A stretch of DNA of 52,089 nt from an uncultured Acetatifactor sp. GTDB taxonomy: Bacteria > Bacillota > Clostridia > Lachnospirales > Lachnospiraceae. The DNA lies in NCBI GenBank assembly GCA_947624245.1, contig CANQJL010000017.1, positions 1 through 52,089 on the forward strand, written 5' to 3'. Of this stretch, positions 32,221-41,299 are shown piece by piece. The position numbers and the translations under genes were made by a program. The notes under the pieces are model-generated. The model made no database searches, was not told where the DNA came from, and saw only the letters and a program-made list of their open reading frames with translations. Within the stretch, counting starts at the first letter, position 1; each line of letters begins with the position of its first letter.

Positions 32221-32249
32221 TTTTCAAAAAAGGAAAGTTGTGGTATAGT
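32221..32249 (+). promoter_or_regulatory. Promoter of the DUF4317 gene
   Basis: TTTTCA (32221-32226), a 17-bp spacer with TGG before the -10, and TATAGT (32244-32249). It diverges from the mscL promoter, with about 28 bp between the two -35 boxes. Confidence 0.6.
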
Positions 32250-32291
32250 AAGGCTTGCACTCACAATTCATCGAAAGACAGAGGTAGACCT

Positions 32292-33446
32292 ATGACAAGA
32301 CAGGAAATCGCAGAGATCAAGAAGCTTCTCACTCCGAAGAGATGTTCCATCACCCGCATCTGCGGCTGCTACGTGGACGGCGAGAAGAACAAGAAGACCG
32401 AGCTGAAGCAGGCCTTTCTGACCCTCCCCGAGGAGGAGATGTTCAAATACTTTGAGATCCTCCGAAAGACTCTGTCCGGCAGCATCGGAAAGAACCTGCT
32501 GACGCTGGAGTTTCCGCTGGCCTGCGAGCAGACCGGAGGGACGCAGGATTTTCTGCTGCGGCTCAGAGACAGCAAGCTCAAGGACGACATTCTGCTGGAG
32601 GAATTCTACGACCGCATCATCGACAGCTACGAGTATGTGGGCAACTACCTGATTCTCATCGTCCACGACGCCTACGACGTGCCCGGACGTACTCTGGACG
32701 GCATCGACATGGAGGACGCCTCCGACGAGGTATACGAGTACATACTTGCCTGCATCTGCCCCGTGGAGCTGTCCAAGCCGGGCCTGTGCTACAATGCGGC
32801 GGAAAATACTTTCCAAAACCGCATCAGAGACTGGGTGGTGGGGCTGCCCGACACAGGGTTCCTCTTCCCCGCCTTCAACGACAGAGGCTCGGATATTCAC
32901 AGCGCCCTCTATTATTCCAAGGACCCCGAGGAACGGAAGGACGTTTTTGCGAACCGGCTTCTGGGCTGTCCCCTGCCCCTTTCCGCCGGAAGCCAGAAGG
33001 AGACATTTCAGACGCTGGTGGAGGAGACGCTGGGGGAAGACTGCGAATTCGAGACCGTGAAGAATATCCACGACGCCCTGAACGAGATGGCCGCGCAGCA
33101 CAAGGACGAGCCCCAGCCCCTGATGCTCGACAAGAACGAGATGAAGCATATCCTAGCAGACAGCGGCGTGTCCGACCGCAGGCTGGAGCAGTTCGACAAA
33201 AACTATGACGAGACCGCCGGAGAGGCCACCTCGCTCTATGCCGGCAACGTGATGAACGCCAGGACCTTCGAGGTCAAGACCCCCGATGTGGTCATCAAGG
33301 TAAATCCCGAGCGCACGGACTTAATCGAGACGAAGGTGGTAAACGGCCGGGAATGTCTGGTGATCTCCCTGGGCGGGAACGTGGTGGTGAACGGAATCAC
33401 GGTGCGTTCCAAGGGCGCGGAGAGCGAGGAGGACTACCTCACGTAA
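32292..33446 (+). CDS. DUF4317 family protein
   Basis: 384 residues from the ATG at 32292 (MTRQEIAEIKKLLTPKRCSI), with AGAGGT upstream. The opening, with RICGCYVDGEKNK, and the later VGNYLILIVHDAYDVPG and RIRDWVVGLPDTGFLFPAFN are as I recall for DUF4317 proteins, a family common in Lachnospiraceae. Cytosolic, no enzymatic motif seen, function unknown. The 3' end overlaps the end of the convergent ABC gene by 13 bp. Confidence 0.85.
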   Translation: MTRQEIAEIKKLLTPKRCSITRICGCYVDGEKNKKTELKQAFLTLPEEEMFKYFEILRKTLSGSIGKNLLTLEFPLACEQTGGTQDFLLRLRDSKLKDDILLEEFYDRIIDSYEYVGNYLILIVHDAYDVPGRTLDGIDMEDASDEVYEYILACICPVELSKPGLCYNAAENTFQNRIRDWVVGLPDTGFLFPAFNDRGSDIHSALYYSKDPEERKDVFANRLLGCPLPLSAGSQKETFQTLVEETLGEDCEFETVKNIHDALNEMAAQHKDEPQPLMLDKNEMKHILADSGVSDRRLEQFDKNYDETAGEATSLYAGNVMNARTFEVKTPDVVIKVNPERTDLIETKVVNGRECLVISLGGNVVVNGITVRSKGAESEEDYLT

Positions 33447-35338
33447 TACTGCGCCTGCGCATTCCAAAGCTCCGCATACTCCCCTTGCTTTTCGGCGAGC
33501 AGCTCCTCGTGGCTTCCCCGCTGCACTATGCTGCCTTCACGGAACACAAGGATCTCATCACAGAACCGGCAGGAAGACAGCCTGTGACTGATATAGATTG
33601 TCGTCCGTTCTCCCGCGATCTCATGAAAGCGGGAATAGATCTCATATTCCGCCACCGGATCAAGGGCCGCGGTAGGTTCGTCCAGAATCATAAATGCCGT
33701 ATCCCGATACAGGCTCCTGGCTATGGCGATCTTCTGTCCCTGTCCTCCGGATACCGCAATGCCGCCCTCCTCATAATCCTTTCCGAGCGCGGTGTCAAGA
33801 CCCCGCGGCAGACCGCGGAGCATTTCCGTCAGGCCCACCCTGTCCAGGCACTCCCTGACCCGCTCCCCGTCATAGCTTTCCGCAGCCGCTATATTCTGTC
33901 CGAGAGACAGCGATAAAAGCTGAAAATCCTGAAACACGACGGAAAATACAGACAAATATTCCCGATAGTTATATTTGCGGATATTGATTCCGTTCAGCAG
34001 AATTTCCCCTTCCGTGGGGTCATACAGCCTGCAAAGAAGCTTAATAAAGGTGGTCTTGCCGGAGCCGTTGCGCCCTACTACCGCCAGACGCTGTCCTACC
34101 CGAAATTTCACACAGACATGGCGAAGCACATAGGCTTCGCTTCCCGGATACCGAAAGCTCACGTCCCGAAATTCCATCTCATATTTTTTGTCGGAGCGTT
34201 TTTCCACGGTAAGAGAGCCCTGATACATATCATTGGGAATGTCCAGGAACAAAAACAGTTCCCTCAGGTAAAAGGCGTTGGCCCTTATCTCCATCAGCAC
34301 CGTCAGCATTCCCAGAATACCGCCCGAGAGCGCCGTCACCGCACCGATATACTGAGTGACCATTCCGATTCCAAACGCTCCCGCCCATGCCTTCAGACAG
34401 ACATAGAAATAGACAATTCCCGCAAACAGTCCCGGAAACAGCGCGGACAGCGCCCGCAGCAACCCGCCCCAGCCTTTGAACAGCGCCGCCTGGGGAGACA
34501 TTGTATCGAACATGTGACAGGATTGAAAGCATGCAATTCCTGCCTTTTCCTGCTCATAAAGGCGGATATCCGCCGCACGCTTCCTGTTGGAGCCAAAATC
34601 CAGAATCCACCCCAGAAATCGGTTCCCGAACTTTTCTTCCTCCGCAATGCGATTGACATAGCTGAACACTTTTTTATCAAGGGCCGAATTCCCCAGACCG
34701 GCTCCCAGCATACAGAAGAACAGAACGACTATACACACCGGACGGTTCAAGACAGTCCATTCCCCGGCGCTTTGCGGCACTTTCGCCAGGAACAGGGGAA
34801 CGGAAAGCGCCACTGCGCCCAATATCTGAAAGAAATTTTCCAGCAGCCGCTCAAAATGCCGGTATACCTTGACAAGGCCATGGCCCGCCCAGTCTTCCGT
34901 CTGCCGAATCCGAGAAAGCAGCTCGCCGGTCCCGGGATCGTCCAGCGTACAAAAATCCAAATTCAGTATCTTGGACGCATAAATTGCCGCCGTATAATTC
35001 CACTGTACGGATTCATAGGCCGTTTTTGCCCGGAACAATACCGCCTGCAGGAGAGAAAGCAGCACCGTGACCGTCAGGATCACAAGCGTCCACTTCCAAA
35101 GCTCCTCCCTTCTCTTAAGGCCCGCAATTTCATTCAAGAGACGCGCCGTAAAATAAAGCGCACAGTAAGGGTTGACCGCTTTCACCAACGCATGGAGCCC
35201 CGCAAAAAGGAACATTGCGCCGGCTCTTTGCCTCCACAGCAAAATTGCCCTTTTGTAGAGAAGAAAGGTCTCCTTCACCGAGCAGATCAGTTCCTCGGAT
35301 CCCTCTTTTTTATCGGCTTTCTTCCGTATTCTGCTCAT
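33434..35338 (-). CDS. ABC exporter half-transporter, second of a heterodimeric pair
   Basis: 634 residues from the ATG at 35338 (MSRIRKKADKKEG), set by GGAGGGAGGAG upstream; it overlaps the end of the previous ABC gene by 29 bp. An N-terminal six-helix exporter membrane domain is followed by a nucleotide-binding domain with Walker A VVGRNGSGKTTF, ABC signature VSGGQGQKIAIARSL and Walker B FMILDEPTAALD. The signature is SGGQG, so this site looks functional. The stop overlaps the convergent DUF4317 gene. It works with its neighbour; the cargo may be a peptide, lipid or drug. Confidence 0.93.
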   Translation of the reverse strand: MSRIRKKADKKEGSEELICSVKETFLLYKRAILLWRQRAGAMFLFAGLHALVKAVNPYCALYFTARLLNEIAGLKRREELWKWTLVILTVTVLLSLLQAVLFRAKTAYESVQWNYTAAIYASKILNLDFCTLDDPGTGELLSRIRQTEDWAGHGLVKVYRHFERLLENFFQILGAVALSVPLFLAKVPQSAGEWTVLNRPVCIVVLFFCMLGAGLGNSALDKKVFSYVNRIAEEEKFGNRFLGWILDFGSNRKRAADIRLYEQEKAGIACFQSCHMFDTMSPQAALFKGWGGLLRALSALFPGLFAGIVYFYVCLKAWAGAFGIGMVTQYIGAVTALSGGILGMLTVLMEIRANAFYLRELFLFLDIPNDMYQGSLTVEKRSDKKYEMEFRDVSFRYPGSEAYVLRHVCVKFRVGQRLAVVGRNGSGKTTFIKLLCRLYDPTEGEILLNGINIRKYNYREYLSVFSVVFQDFQLLSLSLGQNIAAAESYDGERVRECLDRVGLTEMLRGLPRGLDTALGKDYEEGGIAVSGGQGQKIAIARSLYRDTAFMILDEPTAALDPVAEYEIYSRFHEIAGERTTIYISHRLSSCRFCDEILVFREGSIVQRGSHEELLAEKQGEYAELWNAQAQYYVR

Positions 35339-37148
35339 TGCCTTCTCCTCCCTCCTGATAGTATCTGCTCTGCATTTCAAAAAGCTCCGCATACCGCCCG
35401 CCTGCCGCCAGCAGCTTTTCATGCGTTCCCTCCTCCGCAATACCGCCGTTTTCAAGCAGAATAATTCTGTCGCAGAATCCGGTAGATGCCAGTCTGTGGG
35501 AGATATAAACGGAAGTATGTCCCGCCGTCAACTCCCGATACCGATTGTAAATATCGCTTTCCGCGATGGCGTCCAGCGCCGCGGTGGGCTCGTCCAGCAG
35601 GATTATCGGACTGTTCCTGTAAAGAAGCCTTGCCAGCATCAGCCGCTGCATTTCTCCCCCCGAGAACTCTGCGGCATCGTTAAACACGGATTTATCCATA
35701 TTCGTGTCAAGCCCCCGGGGCAGGCTCCTGACCTTATCCGCCGCCCCCGCCCTTTCCAGACAGTCCCACGCACGCTTTCTGTCTCCGTCCGTGTCCTGGG
35801 ATACGTTCAAAAGCACACTGCCCGCCAGAACGGAAAAATCCTGAAACACTCCGGCGAACAGGCGATAATACTCTCTCCTGTTGAACCGCTTCACGTTGAC
35901 GCCGTTTAAGAGCACCTCGCCCTCTGTGGGGTCATACAATCCGCAGATCAGCTTTACCAGCGTGGTCTTTCCGGCACCGTTTGGGCCCACCACAGCCAGC
36001 TTTTCTCCCCACGGAATGGTGAGGTTCAGCCTTTCCAAGACAGGCTTGTCTGCTCCCGGATACCGGAAAGTCACATTCTTCAGTTCGATCTCAAAGGGAA
36101 TCCCCTCCCGAATACAGAGACTTTCTCCGCCCTCCATTCTGAAAATCTCCTCCTGATCCAGATATTCCCGTATGGGGGAAATCTCCAGACACTGCCTGTG
36201 AAGGACAGAGAAACCGCTCAGGATTCCTCTTACCCATTCCGTAAATTCCCCCACTGCCGTAAAGAGAAGCAGGAACCGTGCTGCCGAGAGCTCTCCCCTG
36301 AGGGTAAGCGCGGTCAGATATCCATAGGCGATCCCGTTCCTTAGCAATGCCAGCATCACATCGATTGCATCTGCCAGCAGATACTTTTTCTCCCGCCTTT
36401 TGCAGAAATCCTCGAACAGTCTCAAATGTCCGTCCAGAAGTTCCCTGAGCCAGTTTCCCATTCCGAATATCCGCACATCTTTTGCCAGATATCTGTCCTG
36501 ACTTTTTTCCTGCACATAATACATCTTCCTTAAAACAGCGGCTTTTTCTTCCCGATGGCGATATTCCCAGCCGGAAATGTAATTGGTCACCAGATACCCC
36601 AAAACGGTAGTGACCAGCGTGACCACGATCAAAAAGAAATTTATATCTCTCAGCAAAAACAAGCAGATCACAAAGGCAATACAGTTCTTCAAAATTTCGT
36701 ACAAGGTCTTCCAAATTGCCTCAGCCGCCTCATTGTTGGACTGCACTACCTCTCTCGCCTTGGCAAGACGGTTCTGACACTCCGGCTCCTCCATCAGTGG
36801 ATAGGAGCACACCGCGCTCTTTCTTGCGATTTCGTTCATGATTCCCATGCGCACTTCCACTCTTCCCGGCAAAGTATTCAGCTCAATATAGGCGGCCAGC
36901 ATTCGAAGACATATCAGTCCCAAGGTAAAGCCGCCGATCAGAAGCAGCAGCTCCCTTAAAGCGGCATGCGCTTCCATTTTCCCCAGCAGCACAGGCGTCA
37001 CAAACAGCTCCAGCAGGGAGATTCCCACTGCCGTAAGCGCCTGCGCCGCCACAAGATACGGCACCGAGGGCACATTGCGCGCCGCCGCCATCATAAACCG
37101 CACATTGCTTCCCATGCCGTATTTCTTTTTTATGGTCTCCTTACGCAT
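35310..37148 (-). CDS. ABC exporter half-transporter, first of a heterodimeric pair
   Basis: 612 residues from the ATG at 37148 (MRKETIKKKYGMGSN). A six-helix membrane domain (about 20-340), then an ATPase domain with Walker A VVGPNGAGKTTLVK, signature FSGGEMQRLMLARLL and Walker B IILLDEPTAALD, followed by the switch His in YISHRLAS. A terminator lies only about 35-45 bp upstream of its start, after a LytTR/GHKL pair, so expression may depend on read-through. No peptidase C39 domain is present, which argues against a classic leader-cleaving bacteriocin exporter. Confidence 0.92.
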   Translation of the reverse strand: MRKETIKKKYGMGSNVRFMMAAARNVPSVPYLVAAQALTAVGISLLELFVTPVLLGKMEAHAALRELLLLIGGFTLGLICLRMLAAYIELNTLPGRVEVRMGIMNEIARKSAVCSYPLMEEPECQNRLAKAREVVQSNNEAAEAIWKTLYEILKNCIAFVICLFLLRDINFFLIVVTLVTTVLGYLVTNYISGWEYRHREEKAAVLRKMYYVQEKSQDRYLAKDVRIFGMGNWLRELLDGHLRLFEDFCKRREKKYLLADAIDVMLALLRNGIAYGYLTALTLRGELSAARFLLLFTAVGEFTEWVRGILSGFSVLHRQCLEISPIREYLDQEEIFRMEGGESLCIREGIPFEIELKNVTFRYPGADKPVLERLNLTIPWGEKLAVVGPNGAGKTTLVKLICGLYDPTEGEVLLNGVNVKRFNRREYYRLFAGVFQDFSVLAGSVLLNVSQDTDGDRKRAWDCLERAGAADKVRSLPRGLDTNMDKSVFNDAAEFSGGEMQRLMLARLLYRNSPIILLDEPTAALDAIAESDIYNRYRELTAGHTSVYISHRLASTGFCDRIILLENGGIAEEGTHEKLLAAGGRYAELFEMQSRYYQEGGEGNEQNTEESR

Positions 37149-37181
37149 CTTTTCCTTCTCCCCTTTTTCCCACACTTTATC

Positions 37182-37227
37182 ACAGAAAAAAACAAAGCAC
37201 ACAGATCGAGGACGAAATGTGTGCTTT
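37182..37227 (-). terminator. Strong terminator between the kinase and the ABC genes
   Basis: A 10-bp perfect stem AAAGCACACA (37194-37203) / TGTGTGCTTT (37218-37227) followed on the minus strand by GTTTTTTTC. It sits after the kinase stop and just before the ABC ribosome site. GATAAA follows it and could be a -10 for a promoter overlapping the stem. Confidence 0.9.
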
Positions 37228-37285
37228 CAGGGTCAAAATGTAATCCGGATCGTACGGCCGCCGTCCCCGCAGACTGTCAGGCAGA

Positions 37286-37945
37286 CTACTGGGGCAGCAG
37301 AATCTCCGTGGTAAATGCGCCGTCTTCACTGTTGCGGCTCAAATATCCCTGATACCGTTCCACAATCGTATCAATGCGGACCAAGCCGTATCCGTGTCCC
37401 GCTCCCTTTGTGGAAGGAAAGCGCCCCTGCCTTTTTTCCATCTTTTTGCCCGCGCAGGTATTGGTAAAGGACATATAGAGCTGGGTGTTCTTCATGTCCA
37501 TATACACCCTGATGAACCGTTCCTCCTCCGGCAGCCCCATGCAGGCCTCAATGGCATTGTCAAATAAATTCCCTATGATGATGCACAGATCGATTTCCGC
37601 CGTGGTAAGGGCCACAGGCACGCTGGCGTCCACGGTCACCTGAATATTCTTCGACCTTGCAAGGGATATCTTACTGTTCAAAATAATATCCGTCATCTTG
37701 TTGCCCGTCTTGATCGCAATATCCACGGTGTTCAGATCCGTCTCCAGCTCGTTCAGATAGCGCTGCAGCGCCTCCCTGTCGCCTGACGCGGCATAATTTT
37801 TCAGCACCTGAATATGATTCCGGTAATCATGCCGCCAGCCTCTGATCTGCCGGTACATATTTTCCACCTCCGCATAATGGGTGGCAAGCAGATCCCCCTG
37901 GTATCTGGCTATTCTCTTGTCAATTATTTTGTCCAAAATACACAT
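37286..37945 (-). CDS. GHKL histidine kinase lacking a sensor domain
   Basis: 219 residues. There are no membrane helices. A histidine box RGWRHDYRNHIQVLKNY (His39) is preceded by a short coiled segment, then an N box (IIGNLFDNAIEAC) and a G box (GHGYGLVRI). It is the kinase core of the LytTR-partner family without the usual membrane sensor, so its input may come from a protein partner such as the ABC exporter or from the cytosol. It is 9 bp after the regulator gene. Confidence 0.9.
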   Translation of the reverse strand: MCILDKIIDKRIARYQGDLLATHYAEVENMYRQIRGWRHDYRNHIQVLKNYAASGDREALQRYLNELETDLNTVDIAIKTGNKMTDIILNSKISLARSKNIQVTVDASVPVALTTAEIDLCIIIGNLFDNAIEACMGLPEEERFIRVYMDMKNTQLYMSFTNTCAGKKMEKRQGRFPSTKGAGHGYGLVRIDTIVERYQGYLSRNSEDGAFTTEILLPQ

Positions 37946-37954
37946 GGAAAACTC

Positions 37955-38650
37955 CTAAAAATACCTGATGACCGCCTGATTCAGCTTATCGTAAAGTCCT
38001 CTGGCAAGAGGCAGGCTGTCCCCGTTCTTCAAAAAGACCTCTTTTCGCGTAACCTTCTTAACACGGGTCAGATTCACCAGATAAGAGCGGTGGATCTGAA
38101 AGAACCGCTCGTCCAGTTCTTGACGGATTCCCTTTAAGGTACGCTTGACACAGTAATCCTCCCGCCCGTGAAGCGTCACATAGTTCTTCTGCACCTCGAT
38201 CCATTCTATCTCATAGAAAGGTATCCGCAGCATTTCTCCCGATGTCTCCAGGATCAGCGCCCTCTCCCGCATCTGCACACGCCGGGCCGCACGGTCCAGC
38301 ACTGACAAAAATTTTTCCCTGGCAACGGGCTTTAGAAGATAGTGGAGCGCTTCCACGTCATACCCCTCCGAAATATATTCCATATATCCCGTGATAAAAA
38401 TGATCTGAACGCTTCGGTCCCTGCCGCGCAGCTTCTTTGCCAGCTCCACGCCGCTCATCGCACCCATTTCAATATCAAGCAGAAGAATATCAAAGTCCTT
38501 TTCCTCCTCATAGGCGAAAAGGAAGCTTTCCGCTGAGGGAAATTCTCTGATCACGGGTATTTTGCCCCGTTCTTTTGCCCACGATTCTATCATTGACCTT
38601 AAATAGACAACGTCCGCCGGCTCATCATCGCATATTGCAAACTTGCACAT
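37955..38650 (-). CDS. LytTR-family response regulator
   Basis: 231 residues. The receiver domain (about 1-122) has acidic residues 8-10 (DDE), phospho-acceptor Asp59 (ILLLDIEMG), the conserved Thr in IFITGYMEYI and Lys in LLKPVAREK. The LytTR domain (about 130-228) contains FFQIHRSYLVNLTRVKKVTR. First gene of a pair with the soluble kinase. The likely target is the ABC exporter operon downstream, but no clear tandem direct repeat stands out in its short upstream region. Confidence 0.92.
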   Translation of the reverse strand: MCKFAICDDEPADVVYLRSMIESWAKERGKIPVIREFPSAESFLFAYEEEKDFDILLLDIEMGAMSGVELAKKLRGRDRSVQIIFITGYMEYISEGYDVEALHYLLKPVAREKFLSVLDRAARRVQMRERALILETSGEMLRIPFYEIEWIEVQKNYVTLHGREDYCVKRTLKGIRQELDERFFQIHRSYLVNLTRVKKVTRKEVFLKNGDSLPLARGLYDKLNQAVIRYF

Positions 38651-38721
38651 TGCTCTTCTCCATCGACAGCAGATATATCAGGCTCCGGTCACCCCTATGC
38701 TCTCTTCGTTTTCCCATTTTA

Positions 38722-40587
38722 TCATAAGCGGCCGGGCAAAACAAGGCTCTCCGGTATGCTCTCCGCGACGCACAGCTTTCCCCAGCCTACGCGCGCATTG
38801 GGGTAGACGCTCTCCCCCCGCAGCGGCTGCGCCCCTCTCCTTAAGTATGCCTTCACCTTCTCCCCGTACAAAAAAGGATCGTTCCCACGGACGATTCCCC
38901 ATTCCATCAGCAGAGCCGCGCTTCCCGAGACGATGGGCGCGGCGAAGGAGGTGCCCGTGACAGGAAAGTAGCCTCCGTAGATGTCCGGCGCCAAGATTCC
39001 TACTCCGGGCGCCACAAGATCCGGCTTCGCCATGCCGGAAGTCACTGTTCCCAGCGTCCGTACCGTATCGGCGTATCCCCTTCCCGAGAAATCCGCATAG
39101 GCGTCGTAGGTGCTGTCATAAGCCCCCACCGTGATGACCTTGGCCGCCGTTGACGGAATGGTCAGCGTGGCCTCCGGAGTGGAGCGGAAGAATCCTGTGC
39201 CGGCGTTTCGCACCGCATTGGAGGGCAGATAAAAGTAATACTTTCCCGTGACCACTCTGACCGGCTCCAGACGGAACGTCCACACGCCGCTGTTGATATA
39301 AGGCCGGTCCAGGGGAAGCAGATCCAGATAGATCTCCTGGGCCGCCGAGTAGGGCGCAGGCTCCCCGATAAAGACAAGCACCTGGGTCTGTTCCAGGCGC
39401 AGCGTGTACTTTCCGCTCTCCGTCAGCGGAGACAGCTCCGCCTCCTGCCCTCCGGGAGAGCGGAGAAAGATGCGGTATTCGTCGCTGTAGTTTTTCCATA
39501 TCTGTACGTTCAGATTGCTCTCGTACTCCGCCACGGCCAGCTCGACCTGCGCAGCTGCGGGCATCGCCGTACCTGACACCCTTTCTGACAGCTCAGGCGA
39601 CATATTTGTCAAGCTGCCTGTCAGATGTCCGCTGCTCGCTCCCTCGTTTCCGCTTCCCACACAGATCACAGTCCGGCCTATCTCCGCCGCATTGTCCAGA
39701 AAACGCTCCAGCAGGGAGCTTCCGTCGTGCGCCCCGTAGCTGTTGCCGAAGCTTAAGTTGATCACCAGCGGCATCCGCAGTTCCAGAGCCTTATTGACCG
39801 CATAAGTCACTCCGCGCATGATCTCCGTAGTTCTGGGGAAGGAGAAGGCGTCCGGCAGACCGAGCTTCACGATCAGAAGGTCCGCCGCCGGAGCCACCCC
39901 CCGATACCTGTCGCTGCCTCCGGCTGCGATTCCCGTCACGGCGGTCCCGTGGCCGCTGACGTCCACGGTGGGAAGGAGCCGAAACTGTTCCTGCGGGCTG
40001 TCCTGCGAAAGCGCCAGATCGATCTGCCGTGCGTCAAATTCCGCTCCCATGGCAAAGCCCTCCGGCGGCCGCAGCTGCCCTGTCCCGTTCCCGCCTTGAT
40101 CTATGGCGGCACCGGTCCCGCCGGACCTGACGGTCTGATCCCAGAGATAGCGTATCCGGGTCGTGCCGTCCGGATTCCGAAATTCCGGCAGCCTGTAATC
40201 GATTCCCGAGTCCAGCACAGCCACAAGCACCCCTGCGCCGGACAAAAAAGGGTCCCGCACAGTCACCTGCGGAATGCAGGATTCCTCTGCGGGACCTGTC
40301 TCTTCATAAAAAAATCTCTTCGGCTTTTCCACATATTCGATCTGCTCCAGCTCCGCCGTCTGCTCTACCAATTCTTCCGGCACCGTCAGCAGCGCATAGC
40401 CCGCCAGCAGATACTCCACCGTAACGCCCAGCCGTTCCAGCTCGTCAAGGCTTCCGTGATACTTTACGATCAGCTCCCAGGTGCGGCTTTCCCCGTCATA
40501 GCCTACGTTCAGGTCTTCCGTCCGCTCTCTGTCCTCCTCCGATGTCTCCAGCGCAAGCTGCAGCAGGTCCTCAAGCTTCTGATTCAT
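38722..40587 (-). CDS. Cytosolic S8 subtilisin-like serine protease (Csp-like)
   Basis: 621 residues. There is no signal peptide. An N-terminal region (about 1-95) resembles the inhibitory or domain-swapped pro-region. The catalytic triad is intact: Asp126 in VLDSGIDY, His213 in SGHGTAVTG and Ser547 in GTSFAAP. A 130-residue insert separates the His region from the Ser region, as in the CspA/B/C proteases of clostridial spore germination. Those enzymes are made in the forespore and cut SleC. SleC is not in view, so the germination role is inferred from layout. Confidence 0.85.
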   Translation of the reverse strand: MNQKLEDLLQLALETSEEDRERTEDLNVGYDGESRTWELIVKYHGSLDELERLGVTVEYLLAGYALLTVPEELVEQTAELEQIEYVEKPKRFFYEETGPAEESCIPQVTVRDPFLSGAGVLVAVLDSGIDYRLPEFRNPDGTTRIRYLWDQTVRSGGTGAAIDQGGNGTGQLRPPEGFAMGAEFDARQIDLALSQDSPQEQFRLLPTVDVSGHGTAVTGIAAGGSDRYRGVAPAADLLIVKLGLPDAFSFPRTTEIMRGVTYAVNKALELRMPLVINLSFGNSYGAHDGSSLLERFLDNAAEIGRTVICVGSGNEGASSGHLTGSLTNMSPELSERVSGTAMPAAAQVELAVAEYESNLNVQIWKNYSDEYRIFLRSPGGQEAELSPLTESGKYTLRLEQTQVLVFIGEPAPYSAAQEIYLDLLPLDRPYINSGVWTFRLEPVRVVTGKYYFYLPSNAVRNAGTGFFRSTPEATLTIPSTAAKVITVGAYDSTYDAYADFSGRGYADTVRTLGTVTSGMAKPDLVAPGVGILAPDIYGGYFPVTGTSFAAPIVSGSAALLMEWGIVRGNDPFLYGEKVKAYLRRGAQPLRGESVYPNARVGWGKLCVAESIPESLVLPGRL

Positions 40588-40642
40588 ACGTTTGCTCTCT
40601 GATATCTTTCCTGATATTGTATGAGAGACATGGGCCTTTCCG

Positions 40643-41299
40643 TTACATATGATCCTGTAGCGAGCGCAGCTGGGTGCCTTTGGAAAAATCCCAGCGATAG
40701 AAGGCGCGCGCGATCAGGTACTGCAGACCTGTCCCCGCAAGGATTTCCAAAAGTCCGATGACAACCGCTGCTGCGGGCGAAATCTTCTCATATATGCCGA
40801 TGCCCGACATCAGCCAGCTCTGGAAAATGCCGACGGAAGCAAACATCAGGAAAAAGAAGATAAATGAGATCACAGACCTTTTGTTCGCCAGCACGACATA
40901 TGCCATCATAAGCATCGAGAAAAATCCCGCCAGAATAAACATCCCCGCCATATCCTGCCTTTCGATTCTCCCTGCCGCCAACATGCAAAGCCCCATACAT
41001 GCGACAAATCCGTACAACAGCAGATACACCGGCAGACCGATCAGCGCAGCGATTTCCGTCTGCATATCCCTGCTCCGCGGAGAGCTCCGCACCAGATGAC
41101 AGGTACACAGACTGTAGATGAACTGCACGACATAGCATCCCGCTACCAGCACATACACCAGACCGCTCACAATAAACGACGGGCTGATCAGGAAAGTAAT
41201 GATTCCGGTGGCGCAAAAGAGCAAAGCGGCCAGCGCGCACTGTTTTATCCCCGGAGCGTATTTCAGCAGTCTCAGACCCAATTTATATTTATCTATCAT
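40643..41299 (-). CDS. Membrane protein, ABC permease-like, last gene of the GntR-ABC operon
   Basis: 218 residues with about six hydrophobic helices. No catalytic motif. Its ATG overlaps the end of the preceding membrane gene by 11 bp (GGAGG inside that gene as ribosome site), so it is translationally coupled. With the partner at 41289-41978 it is probably the membrane part of the transporter driven by the ATPase at 41996. Confidence 0.75.
   Translation of the reverse strand: MIDKYKLGLRLLKYAPGIKQCALAALLFCATGIITFLISPSFIVSGLVYVLVAGCYVVQFIYSLCTCHLVRSSPRSRDMQTEIAALIGLPVYLLLYGFVACMGLCMLAAGRIERQDMAGMFILAGFFSMLMMAYVVLANKRSVISFIFFFLMFASVGIFQSWLMSGIGIYEKISPAAAVVIGLLEILAGTGLQYLIARAFYRWDFSKGTQLRSLQDHM

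Noticed and set aside
33434..37148. Bacteriocin exporter
   Set aside because: There is no C39 peptidase domain, no double-glycine precursor peptide and no modification enzyme in the neighbourhood. A general heterodimeric exporter is the safer call.
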